Assembly (NCBI RefSeq): GCF_042686195.1
Contig: NZ_JBHUOQ010000003.1
Span: 62,001-126,000, forward strand
DNA from: Corticicoccus populi
GTDB taxonomy: Bacteria > Bacillota > Bacilli > Staphylococcales > Salinicoccaceae
Direction: 5' to 3'
Length of the DNA stretch: 64,000 nucleotides
The notes under the pieces were generated by a model, which worked only from the letters and a program-made list of their open reading frames with translations, ran no database searches and was not told the origin of the DNA. Below are positions 43,368 through 51,031 of the stretch, piece by piece. The translations under genes were made by a program, and so were the position numbers. Position 1 is the first letter of the stretch; every line of letters begins with the position of its first letter.

Positions 43368-43407
43368 AAAAAGCGTATTTCAAGTGATCACTTGAAATAC
43401 GCTTTTT
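43368..43407. terminator. 40-bp perfect palindrome acting as bidirectional terminator
   Basis: From AAAAAGCGTATTTC to its mirror GAAATACGCTTTTT, centred on TGATCA at 43385-43390, every one of 20 pairs matches. Both strands end in five T. It lies between convergent genes. Confidence 0.85.
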
Positions 43408-43465
43408 GTTGTCAGATGATGCCGATAGTTTTATACATGGCAGCGGGCGGCAGAATGATTCAGAC

Positions 43466-43516
43466 ATAAAAAAACCTGTATTTCCGGCAGTGAATTTCAC
43501 CAGTCACACAGGCTTT
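43466..43516 (-). terminator. Terminator of nhaC
   Basis: CCTGT/ACAGG outer stem and GTGAAATTCAC inner stem; on the minus strand the hairpin runs into seven T. Confidence 0.65.
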
Positions 43517-43526
43517 ATCATTTAAT

Positions 43527-44993
43527 TTACTCTGCTGCTGTCTTTGTTTCGTCATTGTAAATTTCATCAAGCAGTGCTTTCTTTTCAGCATCAGTTGTTT
43601 TTTGAATACCGATACCGGTTGCAGCAAGTATAAGTGCAATGACCGGTACAGAGTAGTTCAGTACGGCATACGGTGCATACTCCCAAACCGCGACACCGAG
43701 GGTGCCGTAGATAAATACACCGCATGTGTTCCATGCGAAGAATACGGAAGTAAGTGTCCCGCCGTCTTCCAGTGAACGTGACAGGTTTTTAGTATGAAGA
43801 TTGTTTTCAATGAAACTTCTTAAATACATACGCGAGGGCACAACGATGGAAATATACTGTTCTGAACACGTCGCGTTGGTAGCAATGGCTGACAGAACCG
43901 TTGCGCTGATAAGACCGAATGTACCTTTAGCAATTTTTAAAATTTGGTTCATTAATGCTTTCAGCATACCTGAATATTCAAGTACTCCGGCAAATGTCAT
44001 TGCCACAATGGTCAGTGATACAGTATACATCATGCTCATTAAGCCTCCGGCATTAAATAAGCTGTTAACCATTTCATTGGTGGTCTCGATTACAAAGCCG
44101 TCCATTAATGTCGACATAGCTTCTGCCGTGCTGCCGCCCTGGATGAAAATCTGGGCGAGAAAACCGAGAGTAATACCGATGCCGAGTGCCGGAAGTGCCG
44201 GGAACTTAATTACGATACATAAGATAACAGCGAGTGGTACGAGAAGCAGCCAGGGTGTAATTACAAAGTTCTCCTGCATAGCTGTCATCATAGAAGAAAT
44301 CTCTTCTGGTGAAGCACCTGCTGCTGCTGAACTTCTGCCGATGAAAAAGAAAACCGTTAAAGCAATAATCAGTCCGGGTATCGTTGTATACAGCATATGT
44401 CTGATATGTTCAAACAAATCTGTATGCGTTAAACCGGCCGCGAGGTTAGTCGTGTCGGACAACGGTGACATTTTATCACCGAAGTATGATCCGGAAATGA
44501 CCGCCCCTGCAATAATTGCGGGATTAATTCCCATGCTCATTCCGATACCCATGCCGGCAACACCGACGGTTGCCATGGTGGACCAGGAGCTGCCGATCGC
44601 AAGAGATACGATAGAACAAATAATACAGATAGTGAGCAGAAAATACGTCGGATCAATAATCATTAATCCATAATAAATCATTGTGGCAACTACGCCGCCG
44701 CCGATCCATGAGCCGATTACGAGACCGACGAGCATAATGATTACAATCGCAGGCAGGGCGAGTGTAATACCCTTATACAACATTTCCTCTGTCTCTTTCC
44801 ATTTAAAGCCGTGAACAAGTGCGACGATGATTCCTGTGATTGTTCCGAGAATTAATGGTACGTGAGGATCTGCTTCTAAAATAATAATTGCCACCATCAT
44901 TGCGGAAATCATAATAAATAATGGTATTAAAGCGGAAAAAACACTGAATTCTTTAGTACCGTTGTCTGTAGATCTAGAATTTTTATTTGTCAT
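43527..44993 (-). CDS. nhaC: Na+/H+ antiporter NhaC family
   Basis: A 488-residue membrane antiporter with about 11-12 helices. ITGIIVALVHGFKWKETEEM, GSWIGGGVVATMIYYG, GSSWSTMATVGVAGMGIG, SYFGDKMSPLSDTTNLAAG and NATCSEQYISIVVPSRMY are NhaC landmarks. It exports sodium (or exchanges malate/lactate in MleN-type members) using the proton gradient. AGGTGATG precedes ATG 44993. In a salt-loving Staphylococcaceae this fits sodium homeostasis; the sequence does not exclude MleN-like malate-2H/lactate-Na exchange. Confidence 0.9.
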   Translation of the reverse strand: MTNKNSRSTDNGTKEFSVFSALIPLFIMISAMMVAIIILEADPHVPLILGTITGIIVALVHGFKWKETEEMLYKGITLALPAIVIIMLVGLVIGSWIGGGVVATMIYYGLMIIDPTYFLLTICIICSIVSLAIGSSWSTMATVGVAGMGIGMSMGINPAIIAGAVISGSYFGDKMSPLSDTTNLAAGLTHTDLFEHIRHMLYTTIPGLIIALTVFFFIGRSSAAAGASPEEISSMMTAMQENFVITPWLLLVPLAVILCIVIKFPALPALGIGITLGFLAQIFIQGGSTAEAMSTLMDGFVIETTNEMVNSLFNAGGLMSMMYTVSLTIVAMTFAGVLEYSGMLKALMNQILKIAKGTFGLISATVLSAIATNATCSEQYISIVVPSRMYLRSFIENNLHTKNLSRSLEDGGTLTSVFFAWNTCGVFIYGTLGVAVWEYAPYAVLNYSVPVIALILAATGIGIQKTTDAEKKALLDEIYNDETKTAAE

Positions 44994-45071
44994 TATACAT
45001 CACCTGATTATAATTATACACCGTAATCCTGTATCAGCAATTAAAAATTCTATTTTATATGAATATTTAAA

Positions 45072-45506
45072 TTATTTAATTTTGATCTGTTCGTATTTTT
45101 GGAACCATTCCGGGAATGTTCGTTTGAACGCGACAGGTTTAAATTCATCATTTACTTTCTTTACAACAATATGAGTGGTCGTACCTTCTGTACATAATTC
45201 CCCGTCACCGTTAACTATTTGAAAGCCGTATATCGTTTTCATACCGGTGTTTTCAGCCACCCATGTTTTGACGAAAGCTCTGTCTCCGTAACGCAGTGAT
45301 TTTTTATAAGTGATATTCACATTATAAACCGGCGCAAAATATCCTTCTCTTTCCATAGCAATATAATCATATCCGACATCTTCGATTAACTGCATCCGGC
45401 CGAGCTCGAGCCATTTAATATAGCTGCCGTGGTAAATGACACCCATCATATCTGTATCTGCATAAAGTACCTGTATTTCTTTTTCCGAAGTATATCCTGA
45501 GTTCAT
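45072..45506 (-). CDS. Acyl-CoA thioesterase, YbgC/FcbC (4HBT) family
   Basis: A 144-residue hotdog-fold thioesterase. YADTDMMGVIYHGSYIKWLE holds the catalytic Asp and the conserved His/Tyr of the 4-hydroxybenzoyl-CoA thioesterase group, followed by VNITYKKSLRYGD. It hydrolyses short acyl-CoA. AGAGGATAAT precedes ATG 45506. It is a single gene upstream of nhaC on the same strand. Confidence 0.88.
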   Translation of the reverse strand: MNSGYTSEKEIQVLYADTDMMGVIYHGSYIKWLELGRMQLIEDVGYDYIAMEREGYFAPVYNVNITYKKSLRYGDRAFVKTWVAENTGMKTIYGFQIVNGDGELCTEGTTTHIVVKKVNDEFKPVAFKRTFPEWFQKYEQIKIK

Positions 45507-45567
45507 ATTTATTATCCTCTCTCTATTTGTCTAGAACATTATATCATCTGAACCGGAAAACTGAGTG

Positions 45568-45583
45568 ACAGAAATTAATTTCT
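45568..45583. repeat. 16-bp perfect palindrome in a 220-bp gap
   Basis: CAGAAATTAATTTCTG, between divergent thioesterase and pRiA4b-type genes. It could be an operator or chance AT-rich dyad. Confidence 0.4.
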
Positions 45584-45728
45584 GAAAGAAAGGTGACAGT
45601 TATTAAAAATATTGGAAATTCGATAAGTATTTAAATATACTGAAAATTTTCAATAGTTTGTAGAGAATATACAGATTTTATGGTAAATTATTATTAAGCG
45701 GAATACAATGAGGAAAGTAGGGGGTTTT

Positions 45729-47156
45729 ATGGAGGTTAATCATTTCTATAGTCAATTTATCACTGCAGATGCACTTGAGAAAATATGCCGGGAACAAGGC
45801 CGTAATTACCATTCTGTCGATGAATTCACATTGTATAGAAAAAGAGATATGGAAAACCCGTACTTTTTATCATGGGCAGTTGAAGAGTTATCGGCAGAAG
45901 AGACAGAGCTGCTCAATCATTTGAAATCGCTTCCTTCAAAAGAAGGATATTACACGGTACCTTATGATTTAAATAGCTATCCGTTTCTGATTAAATACTG
46001 GCTGTTGATTGAAGCAGGAAACGGCCGGGGGGTTATCCTTGAAAGTACGGTCAGAAATCTGGTCAAAGAATTGAATAAAAATAATCAGTTGATGGACTGG
46101 TCGGACAGTATTGGTCCTGTTAAAAGAGAGATTCTCTTATCCTATGCAGAACTGCCGATTGAAGAGCTGCTCAGGAGTGTAAGGATTAATCAATTGAAAG
46201 ATATATCAAAAGCACTGTCGTATGTACCGAGTGCACTGCATAAAGAAGCATTTGTAAAAGGTGCATCTGAAAGTCTGACGAATACGAGTGTGGTGGCGCG
46301 TCTTTTGATTCAATTATCGGATGAAAATTATCAACTGATTAAAATACATGCTGAAAATGATATTCCGCTTTATAACGGCGCTGATTTGAATGAGGATTTA
46401 TTTAATTCCGGACTGGTCATCAGACTTGAAAACAGTTTTGGTGTGACACCTTATGAGGTACTGAAGACTATCAGGGAAACAAACTTCACGGAAATTGAAG
46501 CGAGACGCAGAAGTAAAATGCGTGAAACAGGCAGCAAATATCTGGAGGAAGGCTATAATGCGCTCCGGATAAAAGTGACGCTTGTCGGAACGATTGAGCC
46601 GATTTACAGGGAAATACTGATTCCGACACGGTTAAACTTCTATGAATTTCATATTATTATTCAAAATGTATTCGGCTGGGAGTCTAAAGCGCCGGCAAAA
46701 TTCATAATGAATGATCATGAAGTCAGAGTATACAGCAGTGATGATGTAGTAACGTCGAAACAGCTCCTTGAGGCCAGCATGACACAGGTGGATATGTTCT
46801 TGACTACAGAGGGGGAGATTACTTATCTTTATGATTATAACAGTGAGTGGAAGCACCGTGTGGAGCTGATGGGTTATGCGGCAGTTGAAGAGAGTATTCC
46901 GGAAGTTGTGGAGTACAGCGGACCAATTGTCATTGAGGGACTCGGCAGTATTACTGAATTTGAAGAAAAGTATGAAATACTGAAAGATAAAAATCATCCC
47001 CAGTTTACAGATACATTTACCTGGGCGAAAAAGACGAATTACAAAGGACGCTATCCTAAAAATGCCATTAACCGTACACTTCGCAGAATATTTTCAAAAG
47101 GATATGCGATTACAGAGAAAAATGATATGCTGTTTAATGCACAGATTAACCATTAA
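45729..47156 (+). CDS. Uncharacterised protein with C-terminal pRiA4b ORF-3-like domain, paralogue of 30202-31611
   Basis: A 475-residue soluble protein. The C-terminal domain (about 275-440) is a recognisable pRiA4b ORF-3-like fold: ALRIKVTLVGTIEPIYREIL, PTRLNFYEFHIIIQNVFGW, LYDYNSEWKHRVEL and VEYSGPIVIEGLGSI. It closes with RYPKNAINRTLRRIFSKGY, nearly the same as RYPKRAINKRLAQIFNKSY in its paralogue. The N-terminal 270 residues are helical and unassigned. I start at ATG 45729, close to AGGGGG; ATG 45708 is possible but has a weak ribosome site. A terminator follows, so it stands alone. Confidence 0.75.
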   Translation: MEVNHFYSQFITADALEKICREQGRNYHSVDEFTLYRKRDMENPYFLSWAVEELSAEETELLNHLKSLPSKEGYYTVPYDLNSYPFLIKYWLLIEAGNGRGVILESTVRNLVKELNKNNQLMDWSDSIGPVKREILLSYAELPIEELLRSVRINQLKDISKALSYVPSALHKEAFVKGASESLTNTSVVARLLIQLSDENYQLIKIHAENDIPLYNGADLNEDLFNSGLVIRLENSFGVTPYEVLKTIRETNFTEIEARRRSKMRETGSKYLEEGYNALRIKVTLVGTIEPIYREILIPTRLNFYEFHIIIQNVFGWESKAPAKFIMNDHEVRVYSSDDVVTSKQLLEASMTQVDMFLTTEGEITYLYDYNSEWKHRVELMGYAAVEESIPEVVEYSGPIVIEGLGSITEFEEKYEILKDKNHPQFTDTFTWAKKTNYKGRYPKNAINRTLRRIFSKGYAITEKNDMLFNAQINH

Positions 47157-47164
47157 GTATTATT

Positions 47165-47207
47165 GTGACAATGCTGTAAAGAATTTAATACAGTATTGTC
47201 ACTTTTT
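47165..47207 (+). terminator. Terminator after the second pRiA4b-type gene
   Basis: GTGACAAT/ATTGTCAC outer and CTGT/ACAG inner stems, then five T. Confidence 0.88.
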
Positions 47208-47211
47208 AATT

Positions 47212-47239
47212 TTTACAGCGTACTGATAATTGGTATAAT
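47212..47239 (+). promoter_or_regulatory. Promoter of the GntR-agaS operon
   Basis: TTTACA (47212-47217), 16-bp spacer, perfect TATAAT (47234-47239). The -10 is embedded in AATTGGTATAATAGTG (47229-47244), which resembles the operator further down. Confidence 0.6.
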
Positions 47240-47260
47240 AGTGTTAATTATTAAACTTTA

Positions 47261-47276
47261 ACTGGTAATAACCAAT
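47261..47276 (+). promoter_or_regulatory. GntR/HutC-type operator overlapping the regulator's leader
   Basis: ACTGGTAATAACCAAT, a dyad TGGT-N4-ACCA as in NagR/DasR-type sites, lying just before the GGAGGTG of the GntR gene. A 13-of-16 match lies at 48022-48037. Confidence 0.6.
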
Positions 47277-47289
47277 TGGAGGTGACATC

Positions 47290-48000
47290 ATGAAAGACGG
47301 TGTTCATTTATATGCAAAAGTAGCCCGGGAAATCAGACGGCAGATTGATAATGGTACATATCAGGAAGGGGACCGGCTGCCGTCGGAACGGGATTTATGT
47401 AATGCATTTCAGGCGAGCCGCATCACCATCCGTCAGGCGCTTGAACTGCTGCAGGATCAGCGGGTCATTGTCAGGAAGCACGGTGTCGGGACCTATGTGC
47501 TGCCGTCACAGTATAATCAGCTGCTTGATAATTTATACAGTTTCAAAGATGAAATTGAAAAGAGCGGTGAGATCCCGACGACTAAAATGCTGGATATTGA
47601 GCTGGTTCATGTGGATGAATATCTGCATGAAAAGATGGCACTGCCGCTCAATACGGCGGTATATAAACTGTCGAGGCTCCGATCGGCGGACGGTGTACCG
47701 CTCATTTTGGAGTACAGCTATATCCCGGCAGCCATTGCTCCGGAGATGGACCGGTTTAATTTCAGCAAAGTGTCTTTGTATCAGACTTTGAAAAGGGAAT
47801 ACGGTATTGAAATTGATAAGTCCTATGAAACTTTGAAAGCAACAAAGGTGTATAAAGAGGAAGCGGGTCTTCTTAAAAGAGAAATAGATGATATTGCGAT
47901 GTATATTCAGCGTTTTGCATATGCGGACGGGCACATTATCGAGTATACAAGAAGCATTGTAGCAGGAGATAAATATAAGTATACAGTAGAGCTTATTTAG
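47290..48000 (+). CDS. GntR family regulator with UTRA domain (HutC/NagR-like)
   Basis: A 236-residue repressor. The N-terminal winged helix holds LPSERDLCNAFQASRITIRQALELL; residues 85-235 form a UTRA sugar-phosphate-binding domain (LSRLRSADGVPLILEYSYIP, IQRFAYADGHIIEYTRSIVAGDKY). This type senses amino-sugar phosphates and binds TGGT/ACCA dyads, which are found in its own leader and before agaS. It heads an operon with AgaS, a tagatose-type kinase and aldolase and an oxidoreductase. GGAGGTGACATC precedes ATG 47290. Confidence 0.93.
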   Translation: MKDGVHLYAKVAREIRRQIDNGTYQEGDRLPSERDLCNAFQASRITIRQALELLQDQRVIVRKHGVGTYVLPSQYNQLLDNLYSFKDEIEKSGEIPTTKMLDIELVHVDEYLHEKMALPLNTAVYKLSRLRSADGVPLILEYSYIPAAIAPEMDRFNFSKVSLYQTLKREYGIEIDKSYETLKATKVYKEEAGLLKREIDDIAMYIQRFAYADGHIIEYTRSIVAGDKYKYTVELI

Positions 48001-48021
48001 TTCTACTTTTATTTATAGTAT

Positions 48022-48037
48022 ACTGGTTATAACAACA
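48022..48037 (+). promoter_or_regulatory. Second operator copy before agaS
   Basis: ACTGGTTATAACAACA matches the leader operator at 13 of 16 positions. It overlaps a TATACT (48019-48024) that could be a weak internal -10. Confidence 0.45.
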
Positions 48038-48059
48038 TTACCACTGGAGGATTAAAAGG

Positions 48060-49169
48060 ATGAACTTATATGACACGTATACGTATAAAGAAATCATGCA
48101 GCAGCAGACATTCTGGCCTGAAGCTGTCCAGGCAGCAGATGTAAAAGAAAAATTTAAAGCACTTGTTTCGGAGAAAAAGAAAAAAGGAAATTTGAAAATC
48201 TATTTTTCAGGTGCAGGGACTTCGGCATATGTCGGGGATATTCTGTCACGGATGTTAAAGACGTCCGGGGATATTTCCTTCCACGCTGCAGCGACGACAG
48301 ATATTGTGACTGAACCGGAAGAATATTTTAAGGACGGAGATAATATTATATTATTCTCTTTTGCCCGTTCCGGTAACAGCCCGGAAACGAAAGGCACAGT
48401 AACACTTGCCGACCAGCTTTCAGCAGATATTTCTCACGTATTTGTGACTAATAATAAAGACGGCTACCTTGCACGGTATGAGGGGGAGGCAGTCAAAATC
48501 ATTCTTCCAGAGGAAACAAATGACCGCTCTCTCGCAATGACAAGCAGTTTCTCTACTATGCTGATTGCGGCGGCATCACTGTTTGATACAGAGCTCAGCG
48601 GTTCATTCACCAATGACCTTAAAGAGACTTTTTCAAAAGTAGAAACCTTTGCGGCTGAAGTATTAAAAGATGACTTTAAGAAAATATTTTATGTCGGTAC
48701 CGGTGTGAATTCAGAGATGACCCGGGAAACTTCATTGAAAATGAATGAATTGACCGGCGGCAGAATCGATGTCAGCCGGGAAACAACCCTCGGATTCAGA
48801 CACGGTCCGAAAGCAGCGTTGACTGAAGGGGCGTTGTTTATCCAGCTCTACTCGAAGACAGATCAGTCATATATTCATCAGTATGAACGGGATATCACGA
48901 GTGAGGTTACAGCATTTAATCATTATTATAAAGTGATTATTACACCGTCAAAATCTCTGCTTCCTGATGATTTAAATGAAAACTGCAGGGTGCTTGAGAC
49001 GGGGACCGAATATTCAGGATTTGAACTGTCACTGATATATTTACTGTTCGGCCAACTTCTGGCATGTATGAAGTCCCACCAATTATCAATTAATCCGGAC
49101 GAACCGAGTCCTGACGGCTTTATCAACAGAGTAGTTGAAGGCGTGACACTGTATGACTATGACAAATAA
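48060..49169 (+). CDS. agaS: AgaS-like SIS-domain sugar isomerase/deaminase
   Basis: A 369-residue protein with two SIS domains. The first contains YFSGAGTSAYVGDIL and FARSGNSPETKGTV, the second FYVGTGVNSEMTRETSLKMNELTGG and GFRHGPKAAL. This is the AgaS pattern; AgaS converts galactosamine-6-phosphate to tagatose-6-phosphate with loss of ammonia. The following genes encode the kinase and aldolase that would use tagatose-6-phosphate. GGAGG lies 10 nt from ATG 48060. Confidence 0.9.
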   Translation: MNLYDTYTYKEIMQQQTFWPEAVQAADVKEKFKALVSEKKKKGNLKIYFSGAGTSAYVGDILSRMLKTSGDISFHAAATTDIVTEPEEYFKDGDNIILFSFARSGNSPETKGTVTLADQLSADISHVFVTNNKDGYLARYEGEAVKIILPEETNDRSLAMTSSFSTMLIAAASLFDTELSGSFTNDLKETFSKVETFAAEVLKDDFKKIFYVGTGVNSEMTRETSLKMNELTGGRIDVSRETTLGFRHGPKAALTEGALFIQLYSKTDQSYIHQYERDITSEVTAFNHYYKVIITPSKSLLPDDLNENCRVLETGTEYSGFELSLIYLLFGQLLACMKSHQLSINPDEPSPDGFINRVVEGVTLYDYDK

Positions 49170-50055
49170 AATTTTAACGGTGACATTGAATCCATCGGTC
49201 GATATTTTATATTGTACAGATACTTTTGAAATTGGAAATGTCCACCGTGTGGCCAAAGTGTCAAAGACTGCCGGGGGTAAAGGACTGAATGTATCGAATG
49301 TTGCAGATATACTCGGTTTAAACGTTACAGCGACCGGCTTTCTCGGCGGTCCGAATGGAGAGTTTATTAAGTCGCTGCTTGAAGAAAGCGGCATTACCAG
49401 GGATTTTGTCGACGTACCGATGAACACCCGTAACTGTATTAATATCGCGTCCGGCGGCAGTCATACAGAACTGCTTGAAGAAAGTGACACTGTTCCTTTT
49501 GAATATGCTGAAGTACTGCTTAGAAAGATTGAACAGTATGATGATATTGACTTTGCTGTGATTTCAGGCAGCCTCGCAGCAGGGATTCCCGTCAGTATTT
49601 ACGGCGATATTATCCGGCGGCTGAATGATAAAAAGATTAAAGTCATTGTGGATGTGAACGCAGATATTTTAAAGGAAGTATTAAAAGAAGATATAGAAAT
49701 ATTTATGATTAAACCAAACCGTGAAGAAGCGGCGGCATTGTTCAGAGATGAACCGGTTCGACCACATGGCGTAGAACATTTAATAGTGAGCCTTGGAGCG
49801 GACGGGTTGGAGTGTTTTAACAGTTCAGGGCGTTTTAAGGTGAGTGTTCCGCAGGAGGAAGTGAAAAACACTGTCGGCTCCGGTGATGCATCGGTGGCGG
49901 GCTTTATTCACGGGTATTCAGCGGGCGGTCTGACTCAGGCACTGCAGTCGATGGCGGCTGCAGGGACAGCAAATGCGGTTCAGGAAACGACAGGATATAT
50001 AGATATAAATGATTATCATAATTTACTTAAGAAAGTGAGTGTACGGAAAGTATGA
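49153..50055 (+). CDS. 1-phosphofructokinase-family hexose kinase, probable tagatose-6-phosphate kinase (LacC-like)
   Basis: A 300-residue PfkB-family kinase. LTVTLNPSVDILYCTD at the start, SKTAGGKGLNVSNVADILG and NTVGSGDASVAGFIHG (the anion hole and catalytic Asp) are typical. LacC/FruK-type members cannot be split by motif alone; AgaS upstream and a LacD-type aldolase downstream favour tagatose-6-phosphate to tagatose-1,6-bisphosphate. It overlaps agaS by 17 bp and the aldolase by four (ATGA). ATG 49153 or ATG 49159 may be the start. Confidence 0.88.
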   Translation: MTMTNKILTVTLNPSVDILYCTDTFEIGNVHRVAKVSKTAGGKGLNVSNVADILGLNVTATGFLGGPNGEFIKSLLEESGITRDFVDVPMNTRNCINIASGGSHTELLEESDTVPFEYAEVLLRKIEQYDDIDFAVISGSLAAGIPVSIYGDIIRRLNDKKIKVIVDVNADILKEVLKEDIEIFMIKPNREEAAALFRDEPVRPHGVEHLIVSLGADGLECFNSSGRFKVSVPQEEVKNTVGSGDASVAGFIHGYSAGGLTQALQSMAAAGTANAVQETTGYIDINDYHNLLKKVSVRKV

Positions 50056-51005
50056 AAGACATCAGCAGGTTAACCAATGACAAAGGAATTATTACAGCGC
50101 TTGCCATTGATCAGCGGGGGGCGCTCAGACGAATGATGGATGAGGATATTAAGGACGAAGACATCGAATCTTTCAAAAGTATTGTATCGGAAAATTTAAC
50201 TGCACATGCATCTTCAATACTGCTGGACCCGGAATACGGACTGCCGGCAGCAAAGGTGCGTGATGAATCGTGCGGCGTGCTTCTTGCCTATGAGAAAACC
50301 GGGTATGATAAAACGGAACCCGGCAGAAGACCGGATTTACTGAATCAGTGGTCAGTAAGAGGCTTGAAAGAAGCGGGTGCAGATGCAGTAAAACTGCTCG
50401 TATATATCGATGTGGATGAAGCGGATGCAGTAAATGATGAGAAAAAAGCATTTATCAGCCGGGTAGGTTCGGAATGTAAAGGTGAAGATATTCCGTATTT
50501 CCTTGAGATACTGACGTATGATGCAGAAATTTCCGATGATAAAGGCAGGGAATACGCTGCAGTGAAGCCGGGGAAAGTCATTGGTGCGATGAAAGAATAT
50601 GCAAAGCCTGAATATCATGTGGATGTGCTGAAGGTCGAAGTTCCTGTAAACATGAAGTATGTCGAAGGTTTCGGTGTGGACGGAGACGCTGTATATTCAA
50701 AAGAAGAAGCGGCGGAATTCTTTAAAGCACAGAGTACGGCTGGGGATGTTCCATTTATTTTCCTGAGTGCGGGTGTTGAAACCGGGCTGTTTATCGACAC
50801 ATTAAAGTTTGCGGCTGAGTCGGGATCTTCCTTTAACGGTATTCTCGGCGGCAGAGCGATCTGGAAGGATGCTGCAGCTGTATTTTTAAATGAAGGAAAA
50901 GAAGCAGCGAAAAAATGGGTAGAGACAAAAGGTGTCGAAAATATCAGAGAAGTGATGAGTGTTGTTGAACGGACCGCATCACCTGCAGACGGAAGCGGCA
51001 TATAA
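50052..51005 (+). CDS. lacD: Tagatose-1,6-bisphosphate aldolase, LacD type
   Basis: A 317-residue class I aldolase of the LacD family. ALAIDQRGALRRMM near the start, LLDPEYGLPAA, VKLLVYIDVDEAD (Schiff-base Lys region), KVEVPVNMKYVEGFG and FLSAGVETGLF follow LacD closely. It splits tagatose-1,6-bisphosphate into dihydroxyacetone phosphate and glyceraldehyde-3-phosphate. The start overlaps the kinase stop by four bases. It completes the AgaS-kinase-aldolase chain. Confidence 0.9.
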   Translation: MKDISRLTNDKGIITALAIDQRGALRRMMDEDIKDEDIESFKSIVSENLTAHASSILLDPEYGLPAAKVRDESCGVLLAYEKTGYDKTEPGRRPDLLNQWSVRGLKEAGADAVKLLVYIDVDEADAVNDEKKAFISRVGSECKGEDIPYFLEILTYDAEISDDKGREYAAVKPGKVIGAMKEYAKPEYHVDVLKVEVPVNMKYVEGFGVDGDAVYSKEEAAEFFKAQSTAGDVPFIFLSAGVETGLFIDTLKFAAESGSSFNGILGGRAIWKDAAAVFLNEGKEAAKKWVETKGVENIREVMSVVERTASPADGSGI

Positions 51006-51031
51006 TAGATTCATCGAGGGGGAGAAAGATT

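Noticed and set aside
43801..44673. A 290-residue open frame on the plus strand opposite nhaC
   Set aside because: It mirrors the hydrophobic codons of nhaC on the other strand, has no ribosome site and no family features; nhaC itself is unambiguous.
30202..47156. Treating the pRiA4b-type proteins as transposition genes
   Set aside because: Some family members are named after plasmid or IS reading frames, but no transposase, resolvase or inverted repeats accompany either copy.
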